Shown: positions 57,371-64,000 of the stretch, in pieces
Numbering within the stretch: the stretch's first letter is position 1
How the letters are laid out: each line of letters begins with the position of its first letter
From: CAVRQM01 sp963756975
GTDB taxonomy: Bacteria > Pseudomonadota > Alphaproteobacteria > Acetobacterales > Acetobacteraceae
Assembly (NCBI GenBank): GCA_963756975.1
Contig: CAVWPS010000001.1
Span: 1,054,001-1,118,000 of the forward strand
DNA: 64,000 nucleotides
Reading direction: 5' to 3'
Position numbers and translations under genes: made by a program
The notes under the pieces: model-generated
What the model was told of the DNA's origin: nothing
The model's input: the letters and a program-made list of their open reading frames with translations, nothing else
The model's database searches: none

Positions 57371-58981
57371 TCAGGGCGCGAAGGTGGACGGCTCGTTGAC
57401 CGGGTCCAGATCGGCGACGAACCGCAGCAGGTCGGGCATGGTGAAGTCGCCCGCGTTGGCGCTCGGCAACGTCGGCGTCCAGTCCGGCTGCTTGCTCAGG
57501 AACGACGCAGGGTCGCCCTGCAGCAACCCGATGAAAACCTCGGCCAGAATGCGGCTGCCGACCGGGCCGAGGCGCTGGCTGCCGGCTTGGAGCTGCGCCT
57601 CCTTCAGGATGTAATACCAAAGCGGGGTCCGTTCGGCGAAACCGAGCTGCCGGGCTTTCGCCCCGTCCGCCCCGCTGCCGCCGATCTCGGCCGCCGTCAG
57701 CACCGGCACCGGCACGCCTTTTGCGGTCATGGCGCGCGCGACATCCTGGCCGCTCGGCAGGCCGAGGTTCCTGCCGCGCAGCATGTTCAGGAACGGCAGG
57801 CTGCCGCTCGCTCCGGGCAGGGTGTGCAGGCTGGCGGCGAGGTAGGGGTCGAGCGGGCGCGAGAAGTTGCGCTTGAACGCCGTCGCCCCGCCCGGGGGCA
57901 GGTTCGGGTTTTTGGCCGGCAGTTGCGATCCGGCCGGTGTCGGCTTGTCGGCTGGGTCGAGCTCGTAGAACCGGTTCCAGTCGATGCACCAGTCGCCGGG
58001 CAGGCCCGGCACCACGAACGGCAGATCCAGGTGCAGTGTCTGCGCCAGCCCCGGCACGCCCGACAGGTCGCCCACGATGCCGCCCGACTTGCCGGTGAAC
58101 TGGAACAGCAGGCCGAAATCGATGTTGAAGAACGCCCGGTTGTAGCTGTACGCCTCGCGCACCATCGAATGCCCCAGGCGGTACGCGCCGGCCGAGAACT
58201 CGATCGGCATGAACGGTTGCTGGTATTTCCCGGTCCGCTCGAAAAGGAAAAGCTTCCGGCCGGCGGTGCGGACGTCACGGACATCGTTCATGTCCGCGAC
58301 ACGGTTGAGGAAGTCGTTGAGCACGATCCACTGGAAATGCCAGGTGACGATCCGTCGCGCCTCGGTAAAAATCGCGTCGTCGGTGCCGGTGGCTCCATCG
58401 GCCACGATCCGGTCGACCACTTTGTTATGAAACTTTATGAAAGCGACATGGGTCTGCGCCACGAGCAGGTTTTCGTCGTTGCGCGGATCACCGATCGCCG
58501 CCAGTCCCTGCCGCGTCCGGAGCAAATCGTTCGGCAGCGGCTTCTTGATGCCCGGGTCACCGGCGCCGCCGGGAATCGTCTGCCCCAGGGCCAGCTTGCG
58601 GCCGTCGATCCGATCATACAGGGACGGCTGAGCGCCCGGACCGTTCCCATACAAATTGTCGAGGTCCAGCGCCGGCGTCCGGAAATCGAGGACCGCGTCG
58701 GGGTCGTTCTCTTTCTGACCGGCGGTCGTGACGTCGAGCGTGATGTCGTGGTCGATGAACTGGCCGAGGTAGGTGTAGCCGGACGGGATATTCAGGTTGT
58801 CGGGCAGCGTCGCGTCGTCGCGCATCGTGTCGGCGAGGGCCCGCAACGCGTCGTCGGTCGCGTCGTCCAGGTGAGGCAGTTCCGGAAACAACCGTCCGAA
58901 CCGCCCGAACCGGGTGTCGAGCTTGGCCGCCGCCGACTGCCCCCGGACCCAGACGCCCTGGCCGTGTGGTGAACCCGCCAT
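57371..58981 (-). CDS. Animal-type haem peroxidase
   Basis: 536-residue protein of the peroxidase-cyclooxygenase superfamily. Distal site YLGQFIDHDITLD gives Gln74, Asp77 and His78, matching the Gln-x2-Asp-His of mammalian peroxidases. Proximal His271 lies in GAYRLGHSMVREAYSYN. The helix expected to carry the catalytic Arg reads VAFIKFHNKVVDRI, with Lys183 at the apparent position. No signal peptide, so it is either cytoplasmic or exported by an unusual route. GGGAG six bases upstream of the ATG. Substrate unknown. Confidence 0.88.
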   Translation of the reverse strand: MAGSPHGQGVWVRGQSAAAKLDTRFGRFGRLFPELPHLDDATDDALRALADTMRDDATLPDNLNIPSGYTYLGQFIDHDITLDVTTAGQKENDPDAVLDFRTPALDLDNLYGNGPGAQPSLYDRIDGRKLALGQTIPGGAGDPGIKKPLPNDLLRTRQGLAAIGDPRNDENLLVAQTHVAFIKFHNKVVDRIVADGATGTDDAIFTEARRIVTWHFQWIVLNDFLNRVADMNDVRDVRTAGRKLFLFERTGKYQQPFMPIEFSAGAYRLGHSMVREAYSYNRAFFNIDFGLLFQFTGKSGGIVGDLSGVPGLAQTLHLDLPFVVPGLPGDWCIDWNRFYELDPADKPTPAGSQLPAKNPNLPPGGATAFKRNFSRPLDPYLAASLHTLPGASGSLPFLNMLRGRNLGLPSGQDVARAMTAKGVPVPVLTAAEIGGSGADGAKARQLGFAERTPLWYYILKEAQLQAGSQRLGPVGSRILAEVFIGLLQGDPASFLSKQPDWTPTLPSANAGDFTMPDLLRFVADLDPVNEPSTFAP

Positions 58982-59014
58982 GATCCGCTCCCGTTACGTT
59001 GAACGAGGCGTTTC

Positions 59015-59043
59015 GATAGCGGTTCCGCAATCAACGAGTTCAA
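59015..59043 (-). promoter_or_regulatory. Candidate promoter for the peroxidase operon
   Basis: Minus strand TTGAAC (59043-59038), 17-base spacer, GCTATC (59020-59015), about 35 bases upstream of the peroxidase ATG. A fair alphaproteobacterial sigma-70-like match, not proven. Confidence 0.35.
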
Positions 59044-59084
59044 GCGAACATAAACCCAAACCGAGACGATGTCGCCCACGGTTC

Positions 59085-59110
59085 GGGCCGGCGAGCGGCC
59101 TCGTCGGCCC
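59085..59110 (-). terminator. Hairpin after the winged-helix-like gene
   Basis: GGGCCGGCGAG pairs with CTCGTCGGCCC around a CGGC loop: an 11-bp stem with one G-T pair, eight bases beyond the stop codon at 59119. There is no T-run. Probably ends the upstream gene before the peroxidase promoter. Confidence 0.5.
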
Positions 59111-59118
59111 GGGGCGCC

Positions 59119-59694
59119 TCAGTCCAGACCGAAGGCCGCCCCGTCCGGCTCGTCGGGCAGTCCGAGCGCCCGGACGAATTCGGCCAGCCGCGCGGCCTCG
59201 CGTTGCGTCAGGTCGACCGGCAGGGCGAAATGAACCTGGCGATCCTGGCGCAGCCGGTAAGCGTAACGATCCTCGTCTTCCCGATCCGACATCTGGACGG
59301 CGACTTCAGGCTCCGGCTGCGCGCGTTGCTGCTGGTGCTGCTGGGCGCGGGCGCGGCGCGGCGCCGTCTCCTCGTCGATTTCCTCCTCCGGCGACTCTTC
59401 GGACTGCGCGATCACCGCGCCGACCGCGCGCGGATCGACGTTCCATTCGAGCCGAGACGGACGGCCGCGCCGGCCGGCGATGAAACGGCCGACGGTCGCG
59501 TCCTGCAATTGCTTGCACAGGCTCACCGCCTGCAGGCGCGACAGCCCGACCGCCGTCTCGATATCGTCGAGCGGCGTCTCCCGCGTGCCTTCCGGCTGTT
59601 CGACCGCCCACTGAAAGAATGGGGCGAAACGTTTGTTGCCGGCGGCGATGCGGCGCAAGCCGGCCTTGATCGTGCGAGAGAGGTTGTCGGCCAT
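59119..59694 (-). CDS. Hypothetical protein with winged-helix-like region
   Basis: 191 residues from ATG 59694 (GGAG seven bases upstream; the frame opens at 59769). Residues about 35-85 resemble a winged helix: PLDDIETAVGLSRLQAVSLC, then a basic wing FIAGRRGRPSRLEW. A Glu-rich then Gln/Arg-rich linker follows (EESPEEEIDEE; RARAQQHQQQRAQ), and a C-terminal region of about 50 residues ends near LPDEPDG. No family recognised. Divergent from the demethylase-like operon and upstream of the peroxidase pair. A regulator of either is plausible but inferred. Confidence 0.6.
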   Translation of the reverse strand: MADNLSRTIKAGLRRIAAGNKRFAPFFQWAVEQPEGTRETPLDDIETAVGLSRLQAVSLCKQLQDATVGRFIAGRRGRPSRLEWNVDPRAVGAVIAQSEESPEEEIDEETAPRRARAQQHQQQRAQPEPEVAVQMSDREDEDRYAYRLRQDRQVHFALPVDLTQREAARLAEFVRALGLPDEPDGAAFGLD

Positions 59695-59760
59695 TCTTTG
59701 GCTCCGGTTGAAGTAGGACGAATGGCTTCTAGCGGTTAAAATCGCGAGTCGCCATAGCTT

Positions 59761-59832
59761 CCGGAACAAGCTCGTGGAAGTTTTGTTTCCGGGACCAGGG
59801 AACCGTCGGGCCGCATCTGGTATTACGGCCCG
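59761..59832. promoter_or_regulatory. Inverted repeats in the divergent region before the demethylase operon
   Basis: CCGGAACAA (59761-59769) and TTGTTTCCGG (59783-59792) are inverted with one extra base in an arm. CGGGCCG (59807-59813) and CGGCCCG (59826-59832) are perfect 7-bp arms with a 12-base spacer ending five bases before the ATG at 59838. The second could hide the start region in a hairpin or bind a regulator. The rest of 59695-59837 shows nothing definite. Confidence 0.45.
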
Positions 59833-59837
59833 GGCCG

Positions 59838-61925
59838 ATGCATCCTGTGTTCATGAACGCGATCGCGCCCGTCCTTTCGCCCGGATCGTCCACCGACCCG
59901 TTGCTGCGGCCATACCAGTTGCGCCACCTCACGCTCCGCAACCGGGTGATGAGCACCGCGCACGAGCCGTCCTATTCCGAGGACGGCATGCCGAAGGAGC
60001 GTTACCGGCTCTACCACGTCGAAAAGGCGCGCGGCGGCGTCGCGCTGACCATGACCGCCGGATCGGCCGTCGTGTCGCGCGACAGCCCGCCCGTATTCGG
60101 CAATCTGCTGGCCTATCGCGACGATATCGTGCCATGGCTGCGGTCGCTGTCCGACGAATGCCACGATCATGGCTGCGCCGTAATGATCCAGATCAGCCAC
60201 ATGGGCCGCCGGACCGCATGGAATAAAGCGGATTGGCTGCCGATTTTAGCGCCATCACCTATTCGTGAGCCGGCGCATCGCGGTTTTCCGAAAGCGATGG
60301 AGCCGTGGGACGTCGATCGCGTCGTCGCCGACTACGCGGCCGCCGCGCAGCGAATGCAGGCGGCCGGATTGGACGGCCTGGAATTCAATGCGTGGGGGCA
60401 CCTGCCCGATCAGTTCTGGTCGCCGGCCACCAACCACCGCACCGACGCGTTCGGCGGCGACCTCGACGGCCGCATGGATTTTTCGCTGCGGGTCGCCAAG
60501 GCGATGCGCGCGGCGGTCGGGCCGACATTCCTGCTCGGCATCCGCATGGTGGCGGACGAGGATTGGGAGACCGGGCTGACCCGGTCCGACGGGATGGAGA
60601 TCGCGCGGCGGTTCGCCACCGGCGGCGACCTCGATTTCCTCGACATTATCCGCGGCCATATCGATCACGACAACAATCTGGTCGACACCATCCCGATCTC
60701 CGGCATGCCGACCGCGCCCCACCTCGACTTCGCGGGCCAGGTCCGCGCCGCGACCAACTTCCCTGTCCTGCACGCGGGCCGGATCAACGACGTGGCGACC
60801 GCGCGGCACGCGATCGCGGCCGGCCTGCTCGACATGGTCGGCATGACCCGCGCCCTGATCGCCGACCCGCATATCGTGCGCAAGGTGATCGCGCGCGCGG
60901 AGGAGACGATCCGCCCCTGCGTCGGCGCCAGCTACTGCATCGACCGCATCTATGAGGGCAACGAGGCGCTTTGCATCCACAACCCGGCGACCAGCCGGGA
61001 AGCGACCATCCCGCACACGATCGAGCCCGCTGCGGCACCGGGCCGGCGCGTCGTCGTGATCGGTGCCGGCCCCGCCGGGCTCGAAGCCGCGCGCGTGGCC
61101 GCCGAGCGCGGGCACCACGTCACGGTGCTCGAAGCGACGGACAAGGCCGGCGGCCAGATCCTGCTCGCCGCGAGGAACCCGCGCCGCCGCGAGCTGATCG
61201 GCATCGTCGACTGGCGCGTCGCGCGCTGCGAGGCGCTGGGCGTGGACTTCCAGTTCAACGTCTATGCCGAGCCCGCCGACGTGCTCGCGCTGGAACCGGA
61301 CGTGGTGATCGTGGCCACCGGCGGCATGCCGGACACCGAGGTGCTGCGATCCGGCAACGAACTCGTCGTCTCGTCGTGGGACATCGCGTCGGGTCAGGTC
61401 GCACCCGCGCCCCGCGTGCTGGTGTTCGACGACAACGGCAACCATCCGGGAATGCAGGCCGCCGAAATGCTGGCCGAGGCCGGCAGCGCCGTCGAGATCG
61501 TGACGCCCGAGCGCAACTTCGCGCCCGAGATCGGCGGCCTGAACCACGCGATCTACGCCCGCGCCTTCAACGCCCACGGCGTCAAGATCACCGTGCTGTC
61601 GCGCCTGCTGTCGGTGCGGCGTGACGGCAACCAGCTCGTGGCCACCATCGGCAGCGATTTCGGCCCGGTCACGACCGAGCGGACCGTCGATCAGGTCGTC
61701 GTCGAGCACGGCACGCTGCCGGCCGACGAGTTGTATTTCGCGCTGCTGCCCGGCAGCGTGAACCTCGGCGAGGTCGATTACGACGATCTGCTCGCGGGCC
61801 GGGCGCAGACCGTGGTCCGCAACCAAGCCGGCCGCTACCGCCTGATGCGGATCGGCGACGTGGTCGCGAGCCGCAACATCCACGCCGCCGTCTATGACGG
61901 CCTCCGTTTCGCGAAAGACCTGTAG
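59838..61925 (+). CDS. FMN/FAD iron-sulfur oxidoreductase of the TMADH/dienoyl-CoA reductase family
   Basis: 695 residues. N-terminal OYE-type TIM barrel (about 20-355) with MSTAHEPSYSEDG and FNAWGHLPDQFWSPATNHRT. C-terminal Rossmann FAD/NAD part with RRVVVIGAGPAGLEAARVAA (about 404-423). The iron-sulfur region between them reads CVGASYCIDR and LCIHN: Cys361, Ala364, Cys367, Cys379, so the second of four Cys expected from trimethylamine dehydrogenase is missing. Relatives include N-methylproline demethylase-like enzymes of stachydrine breakdown. With the Rieske gene next to it, N-demethylation of a methylated amine is likely, but the substrate is unknown. Confidence 0.85.
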   Translation: MHPVFMNAIAPVLSPGSSTDPLLRPYQLRHLTLRNRVMSTAHEPSYSEDGMPKERYRLYHVEKARGGVALTMTAGSAVVSRDSPPVFGNLLAYRDDIVPWLRSLSDECHDHGCAVMIQISHMGRRTAWNKADWLPILAPSPIREPAHRGFPKAMEPWDVDRVVADYAAAAQRMQAAGLDGLEFNAWGHLPDQFWSPATNHRTDAFGGDLDGRMDFSLRVAKAMRAAVGPTFLLGIRMVADEDWETGLTRSDGMEIARRFATGGDLDFLDIIRGHIDHDNNLVDTIPISGMPTAPHLDFAGQVRAATNFPVLHAGRINDVATARHAIAAGLLDMVGMTRALIADPHIVRKVIARAEETIRPCVGASYCIDRIYEGNEALCIHNPATSREATIPHTIEPAAAPGRRVVVIGAGPAGLEAARVAAERGHHVTVLEATDKAGGQILLAARNPRRRELIGIVDWRVARCEALGVDFQFNVYAEPADVLALEPDVVIVATGGMPDTEVLRSGNELVVSSWDIASGQVAPAPRVLVFDDNGNHPGMQAAEMLAEAGSAVEIVTPERNFAPEIGGLNHAIYARAFNAHGVKITVLSRLLSVRRDGNQLVATIGSDFGPVTTERTVDQVVVEHGTLPADELYFALLPGSVNLGEVDYDDLLAGRAQTVVRNQAGRYRLMRIGDVVASRNIHAAVYDGLRFAKDL

Positions 61926-61928
61926 AAC

Positions 61929-63152
61929 ATGCCGCTCGACATCCCCGGCCTGATCGCCGCCCGCCGGCCCAACCACAATTTGCCGGCGCCGTTCTACGTC
62001 GATCCCGCCGCGCACGACGCGGACATGAAGCTGATCTACGGCCGGCACTGGCTGTTCGTGGCCAGCGGCCCGGAACTGCCGGAGCCGGGCGACTACGTGA
62101 CCGTCCAGATCGGCCAGAACTCGGTCATCCTCGTCCGTGACGACGACGGCCGGGTGGCGGCGTACCACAACGTCTGCCGGCACCGCGGCAGCCGCCTGCT
62201 GCTCGACGCGAAGGGCATCACCGGCAACCTCGTCTGCCCGTATCACCAGTGGACCTACGACCTCGGCGGCAAGCTGATCCACGCCGAGCTGTTCCCGGAG
62301 TGCGTCGCGGGCGACCGGCACAATCTAAAGCCTGTTGCGGTGCGCGACATGGCCGGCCTGATCTACGTGTGCCTATCGGAAAGCCCGCCGGCCGATTTCG
62401 ACGACATGGCCGCCGAAGTCGCGCCCTATCTCGCGCCGCACGCCATCGACCGCTGCAAGGTCGCCCACCAGGAGGACATCGTCGAGGAGGGCAACTGGAA
62501 GCTGACGATCGAGAACAACCGCGAGTGCTACCATTGCGGCGGTCACCCGGAGCTTCTGAAAAGCCTGTTCCACTTCTTCGGCGACTACGACATCCCGGCG
62601 CACCAGCAGGACGATCACGACCGTTTCATCCGCACGCGGGCGGAAATGGCGGCGATCTGGGACGAGGCCGGGCTGCCCTGGCGCCCGATCGAGAAGCTGT
62701 CCGGCCGCCCGACCGGGTTCCGCACCGAGCGTCTGGCGCTCGACGGCCCCGGCGAGAGCTACACGCTCGACGCCCGCCGCGCGTGCCGCAAACTGGTCGG
62801 CGGGTTCACCAACGCGCGGCTCGGGACGCTGCACCTGCACACGCAGCCGAACGCGTGGTTCCACTTCCTCGGCGACCATGCGGTGACGTTCAGCGTGCTG
62901 CCGCTGGCGGCGAACCGCACCGCACTCCGCACCACGTGGCTGGTCGACCGGGACGCGGTCGAGGGTGTCGATTACGACGTCCCGAACCTCACCGCCGTCT
63001 GGCGCGCGACCAACCAGCAGGACCAGAATTTCGTGAGCTGGTCCCAGGCCGGGGCCGCCAGCGACGCGTTCGAGCCGGGGCCATACTCGGCGGCCGAGTA
63101 CATGGTCGACGCGTTCTGCACCTGGTACACCGAGCGTCTAGCCGCCGCGTGA
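61929..63152 (+). CDS. Rieske non-haem iron oxygenase, GbcA/Stc2-like demethylase
   Basis: 407 residues. Rieske [2Fe-2S] ligands Cys83, His85, Cys103, His106 (CRHRG, CPYHQW). Catalytic-domain segment IENNRECYHCGGHPEL with candidate Fe ligands His202 and His206, and a likely Asp365 in NQQDQNFVSW. The start LIAARRPNHNLPAPFY resembles glycine betaine and stachydrine monooxygenases, which oxidatively remove an N-methyl group as formaldehyde. A separate reductase is required and none is seen up to the window end. It starts four bases after the flavoprotein gene and overlaps the next gene. Confidence 0.88.
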   Translation: MPLDIPGLIAARRPNHNLPAPFYVDPAAHDADMKLIYGRHWLFVASGPELPEPGDYVTVQIGQNSVILVRDDDGRVAAYHNVCRHRGSRLLLDAKGITGNLVCPYHQWTYDLGGKLIHAELFPECVAGDRHNLKPVAVRDMAGLIYVCLSESPPADFDDMAAEVAPYLAPHAIDRCKVAHQEDIVEEGNWKLTIENNRECYHCGGHPELLKSLFHFFGDYDIPAHQQDDHDRFIRTRAEMAAIWDEAGLPWRPIEKLSGRPTGFRTERLALDGPGESYTLDARRACRKLVGGFTNARLGTLHLHTQPNAWFHFLGDHAVTFSVLPLAANRTALRTTWLVDRDAVEGVDYDVPNLTAVWRATNQQDQNFVSWSQAGAASDAFEPGPYSAAEYMVDAFCTWYTERLAAA

Positions 63153-64000
63153 TCGAGCACCTGCGCGCGGCCCGCGCCGCGCAAACGGCCTTGCTCCGGG
63201 CACTGGTGCGCCTGCCGACCGACAACCCGCCCGGCGATCTTTCAGGGGCCGCCGCGCAAATCGCCGACCTGCTCGAGGATTTCGGGCTGGTGGTCGAGCG
63301 TTACCCGGTCGATGCGGCACGGGTCGCCGCCGCCGGGCATGGTGAGCTGCACGAACCTGATCGCGCGCCGCCATTGGGGGCCCGGCCCGGTGATCGCGCT
63401 GAACGCCCACGCGGACGTCGTGCCGCCCGGCGAGGGCTGGACCACCGACCCGTACGGCGGCGAGGAGCGCGACGGCTGGCTGTACGGGCGCGGCTCGGCG
63501 GTCTCCAAATCCGATATCGCCACCTACGCCTTCGCCATGCGGGCGCTGGACCACGAGGGCGAGCCGCCGCGCGGCACGGTCGAACTGCACGTCACGTTCG
63601 ACGAGGAAACCGGCGGCGAGATCGGCCCGGCGCTGATCCTGAAGGACGGCCTGAGCCGCCCCGACCTCGCGATCTGCGCCGGCTTCAGCTACGGCGTCAC
63701 CACCGCCCATAACGGCGCGCTGCACCTCGAGGTCGAAGTGCGCGGCCGCTCCGCCCACGCGGCACGGCCGCAGACCGGCATCGACGCGCTGGAGGCGGCG
63801 ACCGCGATTTTGGCCGCCCTGTACGCGCTTAGGCCGGACCTCGCGGCGCATCCCAGCGCCATTCCCGGCATCGGCGCGCCGCAGCTCACGATCGGGCTGA
63901 TCTCGGGCGGGGTGAACACCAACGTCGTGCCCGACCGCGTCGTGTTCCGGCTCGACCGCCGCATCGTGCCCGGCGAGGACGCGGCCGCCGTCGAACGCGG
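63149..64000 (+). pseudogene. M20-family peptidase/deacylase, frame split, 3' end outside window
   Basis: GTG 63149 overlaps the Rieske stop (GTGA). The first about 63 codons (ALLRALVRLPTDNPPGD) are in one frame. From about 63339 the family sequence moves one frame over: VIALNAHADVVPPGEGW (metal His-x-Asp), LYGRGSAVSKSDIATYAF, then TFDEETGGEIGPAL (catalytic and metal Glu). One extra base at 63331-63340 explains the break. The Asp that usually bridges the two metals after GRG is Val here. It runs past base 64000. Role in the demethylase operon is unknown. Confidence 0.75.

Overview
The window reads as chromosome from a GC-rich alphaproteobacterium. Rhodospirillales/Acetobacteraceae is the best guess, inferred from gene order and not proven. 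Pointers are LpxI rather than LpxH, a short ProS without the insertion domain, an RNase J gene joined to a DUF1467 gene, birA and coaX behind a complete 14-gene nuo operon, and the tig-clpP-clpX-lon-hup block. Nearly all housekeeping genes lie on the minus strand in tightly overlapping operons. No phage, insertion sequence, CRISPR array or rRNA was seen.

Layout. 1-12.5 kb (minus): frr-uppS-cdsA-dxr-rseP-bamA-ompH-lpxD-fabZ-lpxA-lpxI, i.e. ribosome recycling, isoprenoid and phospholipid precursors, outer-membrane assembly and lipid A, followed by gloA and a broken ycjX-like gene. 12.6-18.3 kb: an accessory block between frr and pyrH, genes that usually sit together. It holds an alpha/beta hydrolase, a LysR regulator, a TetR regulator divergent from an atypical SDR with two palindromic operators between them, a glycosyltransferase, and a YcaQ/AlkX-like DNA glycosylase. 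18.3-20.9 kb: pyrH, tsf, rpsB. 20.9-22.6 kb: a MazF-type toxin-antitoxin pair, a SlyB-like lipoprotein and a GNAT acetyltransferase. 22.6-30.3 kb: dnaE, lolD, lolC and proS, with a RES/Xre toxin-antitoxin pair between lolC and proS. 30.3-48.6 kb: a hairpin-rich gap, then DUF1467, rnj, coaX, birA and nuoN to nuoA (complex I). 48.6-56.5 kb: tRNA-Asp, two small exported proteins, tRNA-Val, hup, lon, clpX, clpP, tig, tRNA-Leu. 56.5-59.7 kb: a membrane protein, an animal-type haem peroxidase and a winged-helix-like protein. 59.8-64 kb (plus): an FMN/iron-sulfur oxidoreductase, a GbcA/Stc2-like Rieske oxygenase and an M20 peptidase. These three look like a catabolic operon for methylated amines or betaines.

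The most general observation is that seven genes (ycjX-like, a GNAT, dnaE, lolC, nuoN, a DUF4864-like gene and the M20 peptidase) each have their family sequence split between two frames by one base. Several are essential or part of a complex, so base-calling error is the simplest explanation. The coordinates given for these genes assume that repair.

The strongest candidates for new biology are the haem peroxidase/membrane-protein pair, the demethylase operon with altered metal-site motifs, the TetR operator pair, and the accessory block that splits pyrH from frr. None of them is proven here to be an undescribed system.
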